The translations under genes and the position numbers were made by a program. From Actinopolymorpha sp. NPDC004070 (GTDB lineage Bacteria > Actinomycetota > Actinomycetes > Propionibacteriales > Actinopolymorphaceae), in assembly GCF_040610475.1 (NCBI RefSeq), contig NZ_JBEXMJ010000001.1:62001-126000 (forward strand): a stretch of DNA of 64,000 nt, in the 5' to 3' direction. Each line of letters opens with the position of its first letter. Within the stretch, counting starts at the first letter, position 1. A model generated the notes under the pieces. It saw nothing but the letters and a program-made list of their open reading frames with translations. It did no database searches and had not been told where the DNA came from. This document shows positions 33,204 to 41,850 of this stretch, in pieces.

Positions 33204-33535
33204 GCGCGCCGTCGCCGCTTCCGCCTGGGCGGACGGTGGAAGAGCAGCAGGTCGCGGACGTACGCCGGGAGGGCGCGCCACGGGAGGTCGTACTCCTCCC
33301 CGGAGTCGGCGAGGATGAGGGTCCGTTCCTCCCGCACCGCACACATGATCGCGACCCCGTTGCCGGTGGCAAGCTCGACCAGGACGTCGGTGCGGTCGGG
33401 AAACGCCGGTGCCGGGCGTACGACGATCTGGGACGTCACACCCGCGGAGTCGAGCCGGCGGGAGATCTCCGCCGCCAACCGGTCGATCCGCCTGGCCAGG
33501 CGACGTCGGTCCGCGCGCTGGTGGCTTTCGGTCAC
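33200..33535 (-). CDS. Small conserved-type hypothetical protein
   Basis: 111 residues from a GTG at 33535 with GGAGG 7 bp ahead. It is helical and basic at the start ('ADRRRLARRIDRLAAEISRRLDSAG'), has an alternating beta-strand middle ('TSQIVVRPAPAFPDRTDVLVELATGNGVAIMCA', 'RTLILADSGEEYDLPW') and ends in a run of Arg/Lys. No family recognised. It lies 66 bp from the quinone oxidoreductase gene and 33 bp before the MerR gene, all on the minus strand. Confidence 0.55.
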   Translation of the reverse strand: MTESHQRADRRRLARRIDRLAAEISRRLDSAGVTSQIVVRPAPAFPDRTDVLVELATGNGVAIMCAVREERTLILADSGEEYDLPWRALPAYVRDLLLFHRPPRRKRRRRA

Positions 33536-33601
33536 TGCTGGGCCTCCGCCGCGGGACGTGGACAGGCGTGGCCGGGGACGTCCAACCACGAAGGTCCGAC
33601 C

Positions 33602-34444
33602 CTATCCTGCCGCGGCCCGCAGTCGCTGGCTCTCGTCGTCGGGGTGGCCGCCGTCGCCGACGGGATGATCGCCGGTGTAGTGCACCCCGAGGCCGGAACG
33701 GCCCGGCGCGAGGTCAGGACGCAGGACGAGGTTGTCGTCGTAGTCACCGCTGTTCTGCTGTCGGTACGGCAGCGGCTCGATGTCCTCGATACTCTCCAGC
33801 CGCCGCCTGAGCAGAGCGGCGTAGTGCTCGTATCCCTGTTCACCGAGCCGATCCGCGGCGTACACCGCGAGCGGCGGCAGCACCGACATGCCGGTGTACC
33901 AGAACGTGCCGTGCAACAGCGGGAACAGTACGTGGTGAAGCTCGCCGTTGATGCCGCGCGGACCGAGCGGCGCCTCCGGGCTTCCGGACGTGAGCACCGT
34001 CAAGACGCGCTTGCCGGAAAGCGGCCCCTGCCCGTACCTGAGGGTGCGGCCCGGGTGAGCGGGATCGGTGACACCGTACGCGAACCCCTTCACGAAGACC
34101 CGGTCGAACCAGCCCTTGAGGATGGCTGGCATGCCGTACCACCACAGGGGAAACTGCACCACCACCGTGTCTGCCCACCGCAGCTTCTCCTGCTCCGCCG
34201 CGACGTCCGGGCTGAGGGTGCCGGAGTGGTACGCCGCCTGCGAGGCCGAGGCCACCACCAGCCGTTCACCCGCCGAGTGGTCGCCGTAGTCGGTGCTGTC
34301 AACCGTGGCTTTCCAGCCCATGGCATACAGGTCAGAGACCCGGTAGTCGTGGCCCAGCTCGTCGAGTTTCCGCAGGCCCGCGTCACGGAGGGAGCCGTTC
34401 AGCGAGCGTGGGTCGGGGTGTGCGTACAACCAGAGCACCTTCAT
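33602..34444 (-). CDS. NAD(P)H:quinone oxidoreductase, flavodoxin-like (KefF/YwrO/MdaB group)
   Basis: 280 residues from the ATG at 34444. 'MKVLWLYAHPDPRSLNGSLRD' is the FMN/FAD-phosphate loop of Flavodoxin_2 enzymes, 'VVVQFPLWWYGMPAILKGWFDRVFVKGFAYG' the conserved flavin-binding and dimer region, and 'LTVLTSGSPEAPLGPRGINGEL' the second flavin contact. By family it reduces quinones or nitro compounds by two electrons. It is divergent from a GlxA-type AraC regulator with only 43 bp between starts, so the regulator probably controls it. The last 50 residues are less conserved. Confidence 0.88.
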   Translation of the reverse strand: MKVLWLYAHPDPRSLNGSLRDAGLRKLDELGHDYRVSDLYAMGWKATVDSTDYGDHSAGERLVVASASQAAYHSGTLSPDVAAEQEKLRWADTVVVQFPLWWYGMPAILKGWFDRVFVKGFAYGVTDPAHPGRTLRYGQGPLSGKRVLTVLTSGSPEAPLGPRGINGELHHVLFPLLHGTFWYTGMSVLPPLAVYAADRLGEQGYEHYAALLRRRLESIEDIEPLPYRQQNSGDYDDNLVLRPDLAPGRSGLGVHYTGDHPVGDGGHPDDESQRLRAAAG

Positions 34445-34480
34445 GCGTCCAATGCTGGGACGCCACCTCCGGTGCCACAA

Positions 34481-34515
34481 TGGCCAGATGGACAGTGATC
34501 GAAAAAATCTGGCCA
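34481..34515. repeat. 9-bp inverted repeat spanning the AraC regulator's start codon
   Basis: TGGCCAGAT (34481-34489) and ATCTGGCCA (34507-34515), perfect arms, 17-bp spacer. The left arm covers the first two bases of the ATG. It could be an operator for autoregulation or an mRNA hairpin that hides the start. Confidence 0.5.
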
Positions 34516-35483
34516 GGCGTGCCAGGCACCGGGTCGTCGTGCTCGTCCGGCACGGCGTCCTGCCGATGGAGCTGGGCCTGGTGCACCAGCTGTTCGGCAA
34601 CGCCGCCGGACCGGACGGTGCGCGGCTCTACGAGGTTGTCACCTGCACCCCGCTTCCCGGCTCGGTGCGAACCGATGCCGACTTCACTGTCCAGGTCCCG
34701 TACGGCCCCGAGATGCTGGCCCGCGCCGACACCGTGGTCGTCCCCGCCTCGCACGAGTCCGACGAACGCCCCCACCTGGACCCGGACCTCGCCGACGCCC
34801 TCGCGCGGATCAGGCCGGGTGCACGGATCGCGTCCATCTGCACGGGAGCTTTCGTGCTGGCCGCCGCCGGCCTCCTCGACGGCCGGCGGGCCACCACGCA
34901 CTGGAAGTCGGCCGAGCGGTTCCGGCGTCTGTTTCCCGCGGTCCACCTGGATCCCGACGTGCTGTACGTCGACGAGGGCCGGGTGCTGACCTCCGCCGGG
35001 GAGGCGTCCGGGATCGACCTGTGCCTGCACCTGATCCGGCGCGACCACGGCGCGTCGGTGGCAAACGCGGTGGCGAGGACGACGGTGGTGGCACCCCACC
35101 GCGACGGTGGTCAGGCGCAGTTCATGCGGCAGCCGTTGACCGCCGACGAGAACGCGTCCACAGCCGGTGCGCGGTCGTGGGCGATGAAACGCCTGGGCGA
35201 CCAGCTCACCCTTGCACAGCTGGCAAGCCGGTCGGCGATGAGCGTACGAAGCTTCAACCGGAGGTTCCAGGCCGAGGTCGGCACCACTCCCATGCGCTGG
35301 CTGGCCCGGCAACGCCTCCAGCGGGCACGCGCCCTCCTGGAGGAGACCACCCTGCCGATCGACCAGGTGGCGAGCGAGTCGGGATTCGGCACTGGTACGT
35401 CGATGCGCCAGCACTTCCAGGCCTCGTTGAGCACCACGCCGACCGCCTACCGGAAGCTGTTCCGAGGACGTGAAGGCGGGTAG
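34488..35483 (+). CDS. GlxA-type AraC-family regulator (DJ-1/PfpI + AraC HTH)
   Basis: 331 residues. The N-terminal 190 residues are a DJ-1/PfpI-like domain with the nucleophile-elbow cysteine C118 in 'IASICTGAFVLAAAGLLDGRRATTHW'. The C-terminal AraC domain has two helix-turn-helix units (about 242-262 'LTLAQLASRSAMSVRSFNRRF' and 290-310 'IDQVASESGFGTGTSMRQHF'). Members respond to small metabolites or redox signals. Divergent from the quinone oxidoreductase, its likely target. Confidence 0.9.
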   Translation: MDSDRKNLARRARHRVVVLVRHGVLPMELGLVHQLFGNAAGPDGARLYEVVTCTPLPGSVRTDADFTVQVPYGPEMLARADTVVVPASHESDERPHLDPDLADALARIRPGARIASICTGAFVLAAAGLLDGRRATTHWKSAERFRRLFPAVHLDPDVLYVDEGRVLTSAGEASGIDLCLHLIRRDHGASVANAVARTTVVAPHRDGGQAQFMRQPLTADENASTAGARSWAMKRLGDQLTLAQLASRSAMSVRSFNRRFQAEVGTTPMRWLARQRLQRARALLEETTLPIDQVASESGFGTGTSMRQHFQASLSTTPTAYRKLFRGREGG

Positions 35484-35531
35484 GGTCCGAGCCGGTTCGC
35501 GTCCGAGTGGGGCCACTCGCTACTTATGGTC

Positions 35532-35560
35532 TTGACCGATATGCCGGTCAGGCTGACACT
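35532..35560 (+). promoter_or_regulatory. Promoter with palindromic operator in the spacer, upstream of the solute-binding protein
   Basis: -35 TTGACC (35532-35537) and -10 GACACT (35555-35560), 17 bp apart. Overlapping the -35 and filling the spacer is TGACCG-N6-CGGTCA (35533-35550), a perfect 6-bp dyad. A repressor bound there would shut the promoter. The regulator is not identified. Confidence 0.6.
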
Positions 35561-35627
35561 GATCATCGGTTCGCCGCGGAGACCGGCGGTCGAACCCGCC
35601 GGCGACGGGCGAAGGAGTCGATCGGAC

Positions 35628-37622
35628 ATGACATCGGCACGCGCGGCAGGACCCGAACGCAGAAGCCTGCTGAAGTGGGGCGGCGGCACATTCCTGGGAA
35701 GCTGGTTGCTGTCCGGATGCAGCCTGCTGTCGACCGACCCTTCGGGAAAGAAGCCACGCAGTTCGAAAGGTGCAGCGGGTTCAGGCAGTGACGCCAAGGA
35801 GGCGCCGTCCCTGGCCGCCCAGGTCAAGCAGGGAAAGCTGCCTCCGCTCGGGCAGCGGCTGCCGAAGAAGCCCGCCGTCGTCAAGCCCCTCGAACAGCTC
35901 GGCAACTACGGCGGCACGATCCGGATGGCCACCACGGTGCAGTCCGGCGCGCACTTCCTCATCATCGCGCGGGAGGGCCTGGTCGAGTGGGCGCCCGGCT
36001 CGACGGACGTCGTACCCGGCCTGGCCGAGTCGTGGGAGATCACCGAGGACGGCAAGGTCTACACGTTCCATCTCCGCGAGGGCGCGAAGTGGTCCGACGG
36101 CCATCCCTTCACCGCCGACGACCTCGTCTTCTTCTACGAGGCGATCCTGTCCAACAAGGAACTCACGCCCGTCTTCCCCACCTGGCTGACCATCAACGGC
36201 AAGCCGGGCGTGATCTCCAAGATCGACGACCGCACGGTGCGATTCGCCTTCGACGGGCCGCACGGGCTTCTCCTTCGCCAGATGGCGTTCCGGGGCGCGT
36301 TCCAGGGCAGTCTGCTGACGCCCAAGCACTACCTCAGCCAGTTCCACGTGGACCATGCACCGAAAGCCAAGCTTGACAAGCTGGTGAAGGCGGCCGGACT
36401 GAAGACGTGGACGGACCTGTTCACGGCGAAGGCGTCTCCGGGTGACAACCCCGACCGGCCGGCGATGGGACCGTGGAAGCTCACCCACCAGCTCACCGCG
36501 AGCGACGCTCGCTTCGTCGCCGAACGCAACCCGTACTACTGGAAGGTCGACACCAAGGGGCGCCAGCTTCCGTACGTCGACACCATCACCCAGGCCAAGC
36601 TGAGCCCGGAGACCATCGCGCTGCAGGCGATCGGCGGCGACCTGGACATCCAGTTCGAGACGCTGAACGTCCGCGACCTGCCCGTGCTCGCCGACTCCGC
36701 GAAGAAGAACGGCTTCCGGCTGCTGCGGTGGGCCAGCGACGCTCCGTGGATCGCGATGTACATGAACCAGAGCGACAAGGACCCGGTGCTTCGCGGGCTG
36801 ATGCAGAACGTCAACTTCCGCGCCGGACTGTCCCACGCGCTCAACCGCGACGAGATGAACAAGATCCTCTACGCGGGTGCGGGCGGAAAGCGTCAGCCCT
36901 GCGCGGTGCCGCAGGACGACTACTACATCAAGGGATCCGGCAACCGGTTCACCGCGTACGACGTCGACAAGGCCAACGCGTACCTCGACAAGGCCGGGTT
37001 GACGAAGCGGGACGGCAAGGGCTTCCGGCTGCGCCCCGACGGCAAACCGCTGGAGCTTTCCATCACCACGTTCACCTTCGAGTACGGCGGAACGGCCGAT
37101 GCCTCCGACGCGTACGAGATCGTCAAGGCGAACTGGCAGAAGGTCGGAGTGCAGACCAACTTCCAGACCGTCAACGGACCGCTGTGGTCCGAACGCGCCA
37201 CCGGCAACCTGCTCGACATTCCCGGCTACACGGTCGCCGGGCTGCTGTGGGACGTGGATCCCGTCTGGTACGTGCCGACGTCGAGAGCCTCCTACTGGGC
37301 ACCCGCCTACGGCGAGTGGTACGAGACCGGGGGCAAGGCCGGGGTGGAGCCGCCGCCGCACCTCCGCCGGCTGCAACGGCTCTACGACCAGATGGCCGGC
37401 GAGGTCGACGACCAGAAGCGCCTCACCATCGGCCGGCAGATCCTCAGGGCGCACGACGAGAACGTCTGGATGATCGGCACGGTCACCGCGCCGTTCGCCC
37501 CGGTGGTGGTCAGTGCGGACCTGGTGAACGTCCTGAGCGACGCGGTGCTGAGCTACCGCCTGCAGTTCATGGCGACCAGCGCCATGGAGCAGATGGCGTA
37601 CAAGAACCCCCACGAGCACTGA
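35628..37622 (+). CDS. Family 5 (peptide/oligosaccharide-type) ABC solute-binding lipoprotein, Tat-exported
   Basis: 664 residues from the ATG at 35628 with GAAGGAG upstream. The signal has a twin arginine 'ERRSLLKW' and a lipobox LLSGC ending at C31, so it should be a Tat-exported, lipid-anchored protein. The SBP_bac_5 core is clear: 'VPGLAESWEITEDGKVYTFHLREGAKWSDGHPFTADDLVFFYEAI', 'NPYYWKVDTKGRQLPYVDTI', 'FRAGLSHALNRDEMNKILY'. It is long for the family. No permease or ATPase gene is nearby; an esterase follows after 31 bp. A second protein of the same subtype is encoded at 48596. Confidence 0.9.
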   Translation: MTSARAAGPERRSLLKWGGGTFLGSWLLSGCSLLSTDPSGKKPRSSKGAAGSGSDAKEAPSLAAQVKQGKLPPLGQRLPKKPAVVKPLEQLGNYGGTIRMATTVQSGAHFLIIAREGLVEWAPGSTDVVPGLAESWEITEDGKVYTFHLREGAKWSDGHPFTADDLVFFYEAILSNKELTPVFPTWLTINGKPGVISKIDDRTVRFAFDGPHGLLLRQMAFRGAFQGSLLTPKHYLSQFHVDHAPKAKLDKLVKAAGLKTWTDLFTAKASPGDNPDRPAMGPWKLTHQLTASDARFVAERNPYYWKVDTKGRQLPYVDTITQAKLSPETIALQAIGGDLDIQFETLNVRDLPVLADSAKKNGFRLLRWASDAPWIAMYMNQSDKDPVLRGLMQNVNFRAGLSHALNRDEMNKILYAGAGGKRQPCAVPQDDYYIKGSGNRFTAYDVDKANAYLDKAGLTKRDGKGFRLRPDGKPLELSITTFTFEYGGTADASDAYEIVKANWQKVGVQTNFQTVNGPLWSERATGNLLDIPGYTVAGLLWDVDPVWYVPTSRASYWAPAYGEWYETGGKAGVEPPPHLRRLQRLYDQMAGEVDDQKRLTIGRQILRAHDENVWMIGTVTAPFAPVVVSADLVNVLSDAVLSYRLQFMATSAMEQMAYKNPHEH

Positions 37623-37653
37623 GGCGGTCGCGGACGAGACGGGCACCTGGCTG

Positions 37654-38796
37654 ATGTCGTACCTGTGGTACTGGCCGGACGGAGGCTGGGACTTCGAGGC
37701 CTGGAAGGCGCGCCGGTCGTGGGAGCCGGTGATCAGCGAGCAGTCCGGCTCGGCCGAACCGCTGCCGCTGCTGGACCGGTGCCCTCCGGAGGAGCGGCTG
37801 AAGCGCTGGGAGCACGCTCGCACCGGGTGGCAGGCCGTGTCCGCCGAGGTCCTCGGTTCGGTGACCGACGTCCCGCCCGCCACGGTCGGCTGGGAGTACC
37901 TCGGTGAGGAGTTCGTCGTGTCTCCACCGGCGCCGGGTCGCTCCTACGCGATGCGCCGGCTGCGTTACCGGCTGACCGACGACGAGTGGGGATACGCCTG
38001 GCTGCTGACGCCGAGGGATGTGGCCATCCTGGAGTCGCGCCCCGCCGCCATCGCCCTGCACCAGACCACGGCGTCCGGCAAGGCGGAGGTGGTCGGGCTG
38101 GAGGCCAGCGGCAACACCGGCCACGTGCAGTACGCCGCCGAACTCGCCGCCCGGGGGTTCGTCGTCCTGGCGCCGGACGCGATCGCGTTCGGTGAGCGCC
38201 AGGCCGGCCACGCCAACGCGCGCTACCGATCGGCCGAGGAGTTCTTCACCGCCCACCCCGACGGCTCGGTGATGGCGAAGATGGCCTTCGACGTGTCCAG
38301 GGCGGTCGACCTGCTCGAGGTGCTCCCGCAGGTCGACGCACGCAGGATCGGGTGCATCGGCCACTCCCACGGTGCGTACGGGACGGTGTTCGCCATGCTG
38401 GCCGAGCCGCGGATCGCGGCCGGCGTCGCCAGTTGCGGGCTCAACCTGCTGCGGCGGGACCCGTCGCCGCACCGCTGGTGGCGCCAGACCGCACTGATTC
38501 CTCGCCTCGGCCTGTACGCGACGGTCGAGCAGATGCCGCTGGACTTCCACCACTGGCTGGCTCTGGTGGCGCCCCGACCGCTGATGGTGGTGGCCGGCAG
38601 GCAGGACGCGATCTTTCCCGACCTGGGCGAGGCGCGCTGGCTGGATCAGGTGCGCGAGGTGTACGCGGCGTACGGGGCCGAGCAGTCGTTCGTCCCCTGG
38701 GTGTTCGACGGCCCGCACACCTTCCCGCCCGCGGCTCGGCAGCAGGCGTACCGCATGCTCACCGACACGCTCGCGTTCGACCGCGCCGTGACGTGA
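37654..38796 (+). CDS. Alpha/beta hydrolase (dienelactone hydrolase/acetyl-xylan-esterase-like)
   Basis: 380 residues. The nucleophile is in 'RIGCIGHSHGAYGTVFA' (GHSHG), the acid in 'MVVAGRQDAIFPDLGE' and the histidine in 'VFDGPHTFP'. 'PAAIALHQTTASGKAEVVGLEASG' and 'FVVLAPDAIAFGERQAG' match esterases that remove acyl groups from plant sugars. No signal peptide is visible, so it is probably cytoplasmic and acts on imported compounds. It follows the solute-binding protein by 31 bp and probably shares its transcript. The start lacks a clear ribosome-binding site, in line with coupling. Confidence 0.8.
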   Translation: MSYLWYWPDGGWDFEAWKARRSWEPVISEQSGSAEPLPLLDRCPPEERLKRWEHARTGWQAVSAEVLGSVTDVPPATVGWEYLGEEFVVSPPAPGRSYAMRRLRYRLTDDEWGYAWLLTPRDVAILESRPAAIALHQTTASGKAEVVGLEASGNTGHVQYAAELAARGFVVLAPDAIAFGERQAGHANARYRSAEEFFTAHPDGSVMAKMAFDVSRAVDLLEVLPQVDARRIGCIGHSHGAYGTVFAMLAEPRIAAGVASCGLNLLRRDPSPHRWWRQTALIPRLGLYATVEQMPLDFHHWLALVAPRPLMVVAGRQDAIFPDLGEARWLDQVREVYAAYGAEQSFVPWVFDGPHTFPPAARQQAYRMLTDTLAFDRAVT

Positions 38797-39013
38797 CGAG
38801 GTGGCGACTGACCGGAGTCGGACATTCGGGTGCCGCTCGCGGAATACAGCGGCAAGGCGCGGGCGTTGGACCCGCCGATGACCGGACGGTACTTCTGGCG
38901 GCGCCTGCACGTCGATCTGCGACGGCAGGCCAGTTGTGCGTGTCGACGCCCAGCGCTTTAGTACCCGCGATCCCGCCATCTCTTCCCGCCTTTACTTCCG
39001 GAGGCTCCGCACC

Positions 39014-40378
39014 ATGGTCGACTCGGCCACCGAAACCAGCGCGCCCAGACGGCGCATCTCCGTACCCTTCTGGGCGCAGGTCCTCATCGGCCTGGCGCTC
39101 GGCCTGATCCTCGGCGGCATCGCCCGTGGGTTCCAGGTCAACTGGCTCGCGGAGACCCTCACCCAGATCGGTTCGATCTTCGTTCAGCTGCTGAAGATCA
39201 CCGTCGTTCCCCTGATCTTCACCGCGATCGTCGCGAGCATCGCCAACCTGCGCGAGGTCCGCAACGCCGCCCGGCTGGCCGGGCAGACCCTGCTGTGGTT
39301 CATGATCACCTCGCTCATCGCGGTGGTCATCGGGATGGCGATCGGCCTGATCACCAACCCCGGGGCGAACAGCGGCCTGACCCCCGACGGCGCGTCCTAC
39401 AAGGGCGGCAGTGGCACCTGGCTGGACTTCCTGAGCGGCTTGGTCCCGGCCAACATCTTCGGCCTCACCGCGACCACCGAGACCGGTGATGCCGGAACCA
39501 CCACGTCGCTTGACTTCAACGTCCTGCAACTCGTCGTCGTCGCGGCCGCCATCGGCATCGCCGCGCTGAAGGTCGGCGACAAGGCCGAGCCGTTCCTGGC
39601 GTTCAACCGTTCGGCGCTGGAGATCGTGCAGAAGGTGCTGTGGTGGATCATCCGCCTCGCGCCGCTCGGCACGCTCGGCCTGATCGGCAAGGCGATCGCG
39701 ACGTACGGCTGGAACCTCCTCGCCCCGCTGGCGGTGTTCACGGTCGACGTGTACGTCGGCTGCGCATTGGTGCTGTTCGGCGTCTACTCGATCCTCGCCC
39801 GGGCGCACGGGCTCTCGCCGCTGAAGTTCTTCTCCGGCGCGTGGCCCGCGATCCAGCTCGCGTTCGTGTCCCGGTCCTCGGTGGGAACGATGCCACTGAC
39901 CCGGCAGGTCGCCATCCGCAACCTCGGCGTGCCCGAGTCGTACGCGTCGTTCGCGGTGCCGTTCGGCGCGACCACCAAGATGGACGGCTGCGCGGCGATC
40001 TACCCCGCGCTCGCGGCCATCACGGTGGCGCAGATCTTCGGCGTGCCGCTGGGCATCAAGGAATACCTCCTGATCGCGTTCGTCTCGGTGTTCGGCTCCG
40101 CCGCCACTGCCGGGCTCACCGGCGCGATCGTGATGCTGACGCTCACGCTGTCGACGCTGGGCCTGCCGCTGGAGGGCGTCGGACTGCTCATCGCCATCGA
40201 CCCGATCCTGGACATGATGCGGACCGCGACCAACGTCGCCGGGCAGGCGCTGGTGCCGACGCTGGTGGCCAAGCGGGAGGGCATCCTGGACGAGGCGATC
40301 TACAACTCCGAGCGCGTCGACCTGGTCAACGAGTCGGAGCCGCGGCCGGAGCGCGAGCGCGTGCCCGCGACGGCGTAG
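39014..40378 (+). CDS. Dicarboxylate/amino acid:cation symporter (DAACS family)
   Basis: 454 residues from the ATG at 39014 with GGAGG 9 bp ahead. Eight transmembrane segments and two re-entrant loops as in GltP/DctA. The serine-rich hairpin tip reads 'SRSSVGTMPLTRQVA' and the substrate segment 'IDPILDMMRTATNVAGQALV', with the conserved D...D..RT..N pattern. By family it imports glutamate, aspartate or C4-dicarboxylates with H+ or Na+. The 217 bp before it contain only a doubtful 43-codon frame (38830-38961). A strong terminator follows. Confidence 0.92.
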   Translation: MVDSATETSAPRRRISVPFWAQVLIGLALGLILGGIARGFQVNWLAETLTQIGSIFVQLLKITVVPLIFTAIVASIANLREVRNAARLAGQTLLWFMITSLIAVVIGMAIGLITNPGANSGLTPDGASYKGGSGTWLDFLSGLVPANIFGLTATTETGDAGTTTSLDFNVLQLVVVAAAIGIAALKVGDKAEPFLAFNRSALEIVQKVLWWIIRLAPLGTLGLIGKAIATYGWNLLAPLAVFTVDVYVGCALVLFGVYSILARAHGLSPLKFFSGAWPAIQLAFVSRSSVGTMPLTRQVAIRNLGVPESYASFAVPFGATTKMDGCAAIYPALAAITVAQIFGVPLGIKEYLLIAFVSVFGSAATAGLTGAIVMLTLTLSTLGLPLEGVGLLIAIDPILDMMRTATNVAGQALVPTLVAKREGILDEAIYNSERVDLVNESEPRPERERVPATA

Positions 40379-40417
40379 CCGCTACTTCGAGCCGCACGGA
40401 ATCCGCGGCGCATCCAT

Positions 40418-40459
40418 CGGCGACGCCCCTGTCCTCTCCGGAGGCCAGGGGCGTCGCCG
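40418..40459 (+). terminator. Strong hairpin terminator of the symporter gene
   Basis: Perfect 14-bp arms, CGGCGACGCCCCTG and CAGGGGCGTCGCCG, around a 14-nt loop, followed by a pyrimidine-rich CTTTCTCTG. It starts 40 bp after the stop codon. Confidence 0.8.
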
Positions 40460-40515
40460 CTTTCTCTGTCATGAACGGAAGACCTGCAGTCACCCGTCCT
40501 ACCTGAAATGCGCGG

Positions 40516-40785
40516 ATGACCATCGAGATAAGGGACTACGACCCTTCCTGGCCCGAACGCGGAGCGACCGCTCGCGCGGAGCTGGTCGACAACCTTCCGG
40601 GCTGTTCCTGGACGTCGAGCACGTGGGCAGCACCTCCGTGCCGGGACTGGCCGCCAAGCCCGTGATCGACCTGATGGCATCGGTCGCCACGCTGGAGGAC
40701 GTCACCACCGACCGGGACATGGTGCTGAAGCGGCTCGGCTACCAGCTCCAGGACACCGGGATGCCGGGACGCCTGTTCACGCCGC
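40516..40785 (+). pseudogene. GrpB-family nucleotidyltransferase-like gene, frameshifted and truncated
   Basis: From the ATG the frame reads 'MTIEIRDYDPSWPERGATARAELVDNLPG', the GrpB/UPF0157 start. About base 40601 one base is missing; the family sequence then continues in the next frame as 'LFLDVEHVGSTSVPGLAAKPVIDLMASV' up to 'GYQLQDTGMPGRLFTPR'. It then stops abruptly where GH95 sequence begins. Only about the first 90 of 170 residues are left. No function is expected. Confidence 0.75.
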
Positions 40786-41576
40786 GACGTTCTGCCTGGA
40801 CTGGCTGGTCGAGCGGCCGGACGGCACGCTTGCGGTGGTGCCGTCGACCTCGCCGGAGAACCATTTCGTGGCAGCGGACGGGGAGCCGGCGGCCGTGTCT
40901 ATCTCGACGACCGCCGACGTGGCGATGATCCGTGGCCTGCTGGACCGCGCGCTCGACCTGCACGCACGGCTTGACACGCAGGACCAGCAGGACAAGGACT
41001 GGCGGGAGCGGGTGGCCGACGCCCTGGACAGGCTTCCTTCCGAACGGGTCGGAGCCGACGGCCGGGTGGCGGAGTGGTCCACCGAACTGTGCGATGCCGA
41101 GCCCAAGCACCGGCACATGTCCCACCTGTTCGGCGTCTACCCGGCCGAACGGATCAGGCCGGACTCCACTCCGGACCTCGCGGAGGCCGCGCTGCGAACC
41201 CTCATCGCGCGCGGTGGCTACTCGACCGGCTGGTCACTGGCGTGGCGGGTCTCGTTGCGCGCCCGGCTGCGAGACGGCGACGGAGCGCACACCGCCCTTC
41301 GGGCGTTCCTCGCGTCGATGCCGGACGACGTTGCGGAGAGCCCGGCGATGGGACCGGGTGGTGTCTATCGCAGCTTGCTCTGCGCGCATCCGCCGTTCCA
41401 GATCGACGGACGCGGAGTGGACCGACGGCACGATCGAGTGGGTGTACGTGACCGCCGGCACCGACCGGCGGATCGTCGTACGTACCGGGGACAAGCGGGT
41501 CACGGTCGATGTCCGTGCGGGAGAGCGACGCGCGGTCGAAGGGAGGGACCTGGCCGGCGAAGTTGCGCGGGGATGA
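40775..41576 (+). pseudogene. Glycoside hydrolase family 95 (alpha-L-fucosidase) remnant with internal deletion
   Basis: Directly after the GrpB fragment, one frame reads 'AATFCLDWLVERPDGTLAVVPSTSPENHF' and then 'EWSTELCDAEPKHRHMSHLFGVYP', 'GYSTGWSLAWRVSLRARLRDGDGAHTALR' and 'HPPFQIDG', all hallmarks of the GH95 catalytic domain. After base ~41405 the frame jumps and 'EWTDGTIEWVYVTAGTDRRIVVRTG' follows, which looks like the GH95 C-terminal beta domain. GH95 enzymes have about 750 residues; roughly 260 remain, lacking the N-terminal two-thirds and a segment after HPPFQID. Confidence 0.72.
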
Positions 41577-41668
41577 ACGATCACCTAGCTTCGTGATGAT
41601 CGTTTGCTCGGCGCCACTCGTACGGCTCGGACGCTCCGCGTCCCTTTCAGCAGGATCTAGCGAGGAAC

Positions 41669-41688
41669 CCCGGGTCTTCAGACCCGGG
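41669..41688. repeat. Left-end hairpin of the IS605-type element
   Basis: Perfect 8-bp stem CCCGGGTC/GACCCGGG with a TTCA loop. The loop and the G+C stem match the hairpin on the other side of tnpB. Confidence 0.55.
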
Positions 41689-41748
41689 AGGAATCGCTTC
41701 TCAACCTTTGACCCGCGTAGGCAGGTTTACGGGTGTGCACTGTTGACC

Positions 41749-41811
41749 TTAACCAGGGCGTTTCTGGTTCTCGATGTACTCCTTCACCACGGCGAGCGGT
41801 GCTACGGACAT
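41749..41811 (-). pseudogene. 3' remnant of an IS200/IS605 tnpA (Y1 transposase)
   Basis: The minus strand encodes a short tail with 'APLAVVKEYIENQ' before a TAA stop. TnpA proteins of actinobacterial IS200/IS605 elements end in a very similar 'GGAPL..V..YIE.Q'. The rest of the gene, including the HUH motif and the catalytic tyrosine, is gone; tnpB begins 40 bp away. The direction (divergent from tnpB) fits IS605 organisation. The match is short, hence modest confidence. Confidence 0.5.
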
Positions 41812-41850
41812 GTGGGTTTGGCTGCCATCGAGGTGACATAGAGCAATGTT

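Noticed and set aside
38830..38961. A 43-codon frame from GTG before the DAACS symporter
   Set aside because: No ribosome-binding site and no recognisable family; too short to support.
40590..40610. Programmed frameshift in the GrpB gene
   Set aside because: No slippery sequence is visible, and the gene is cut short a little later, so decay explains the shift better.
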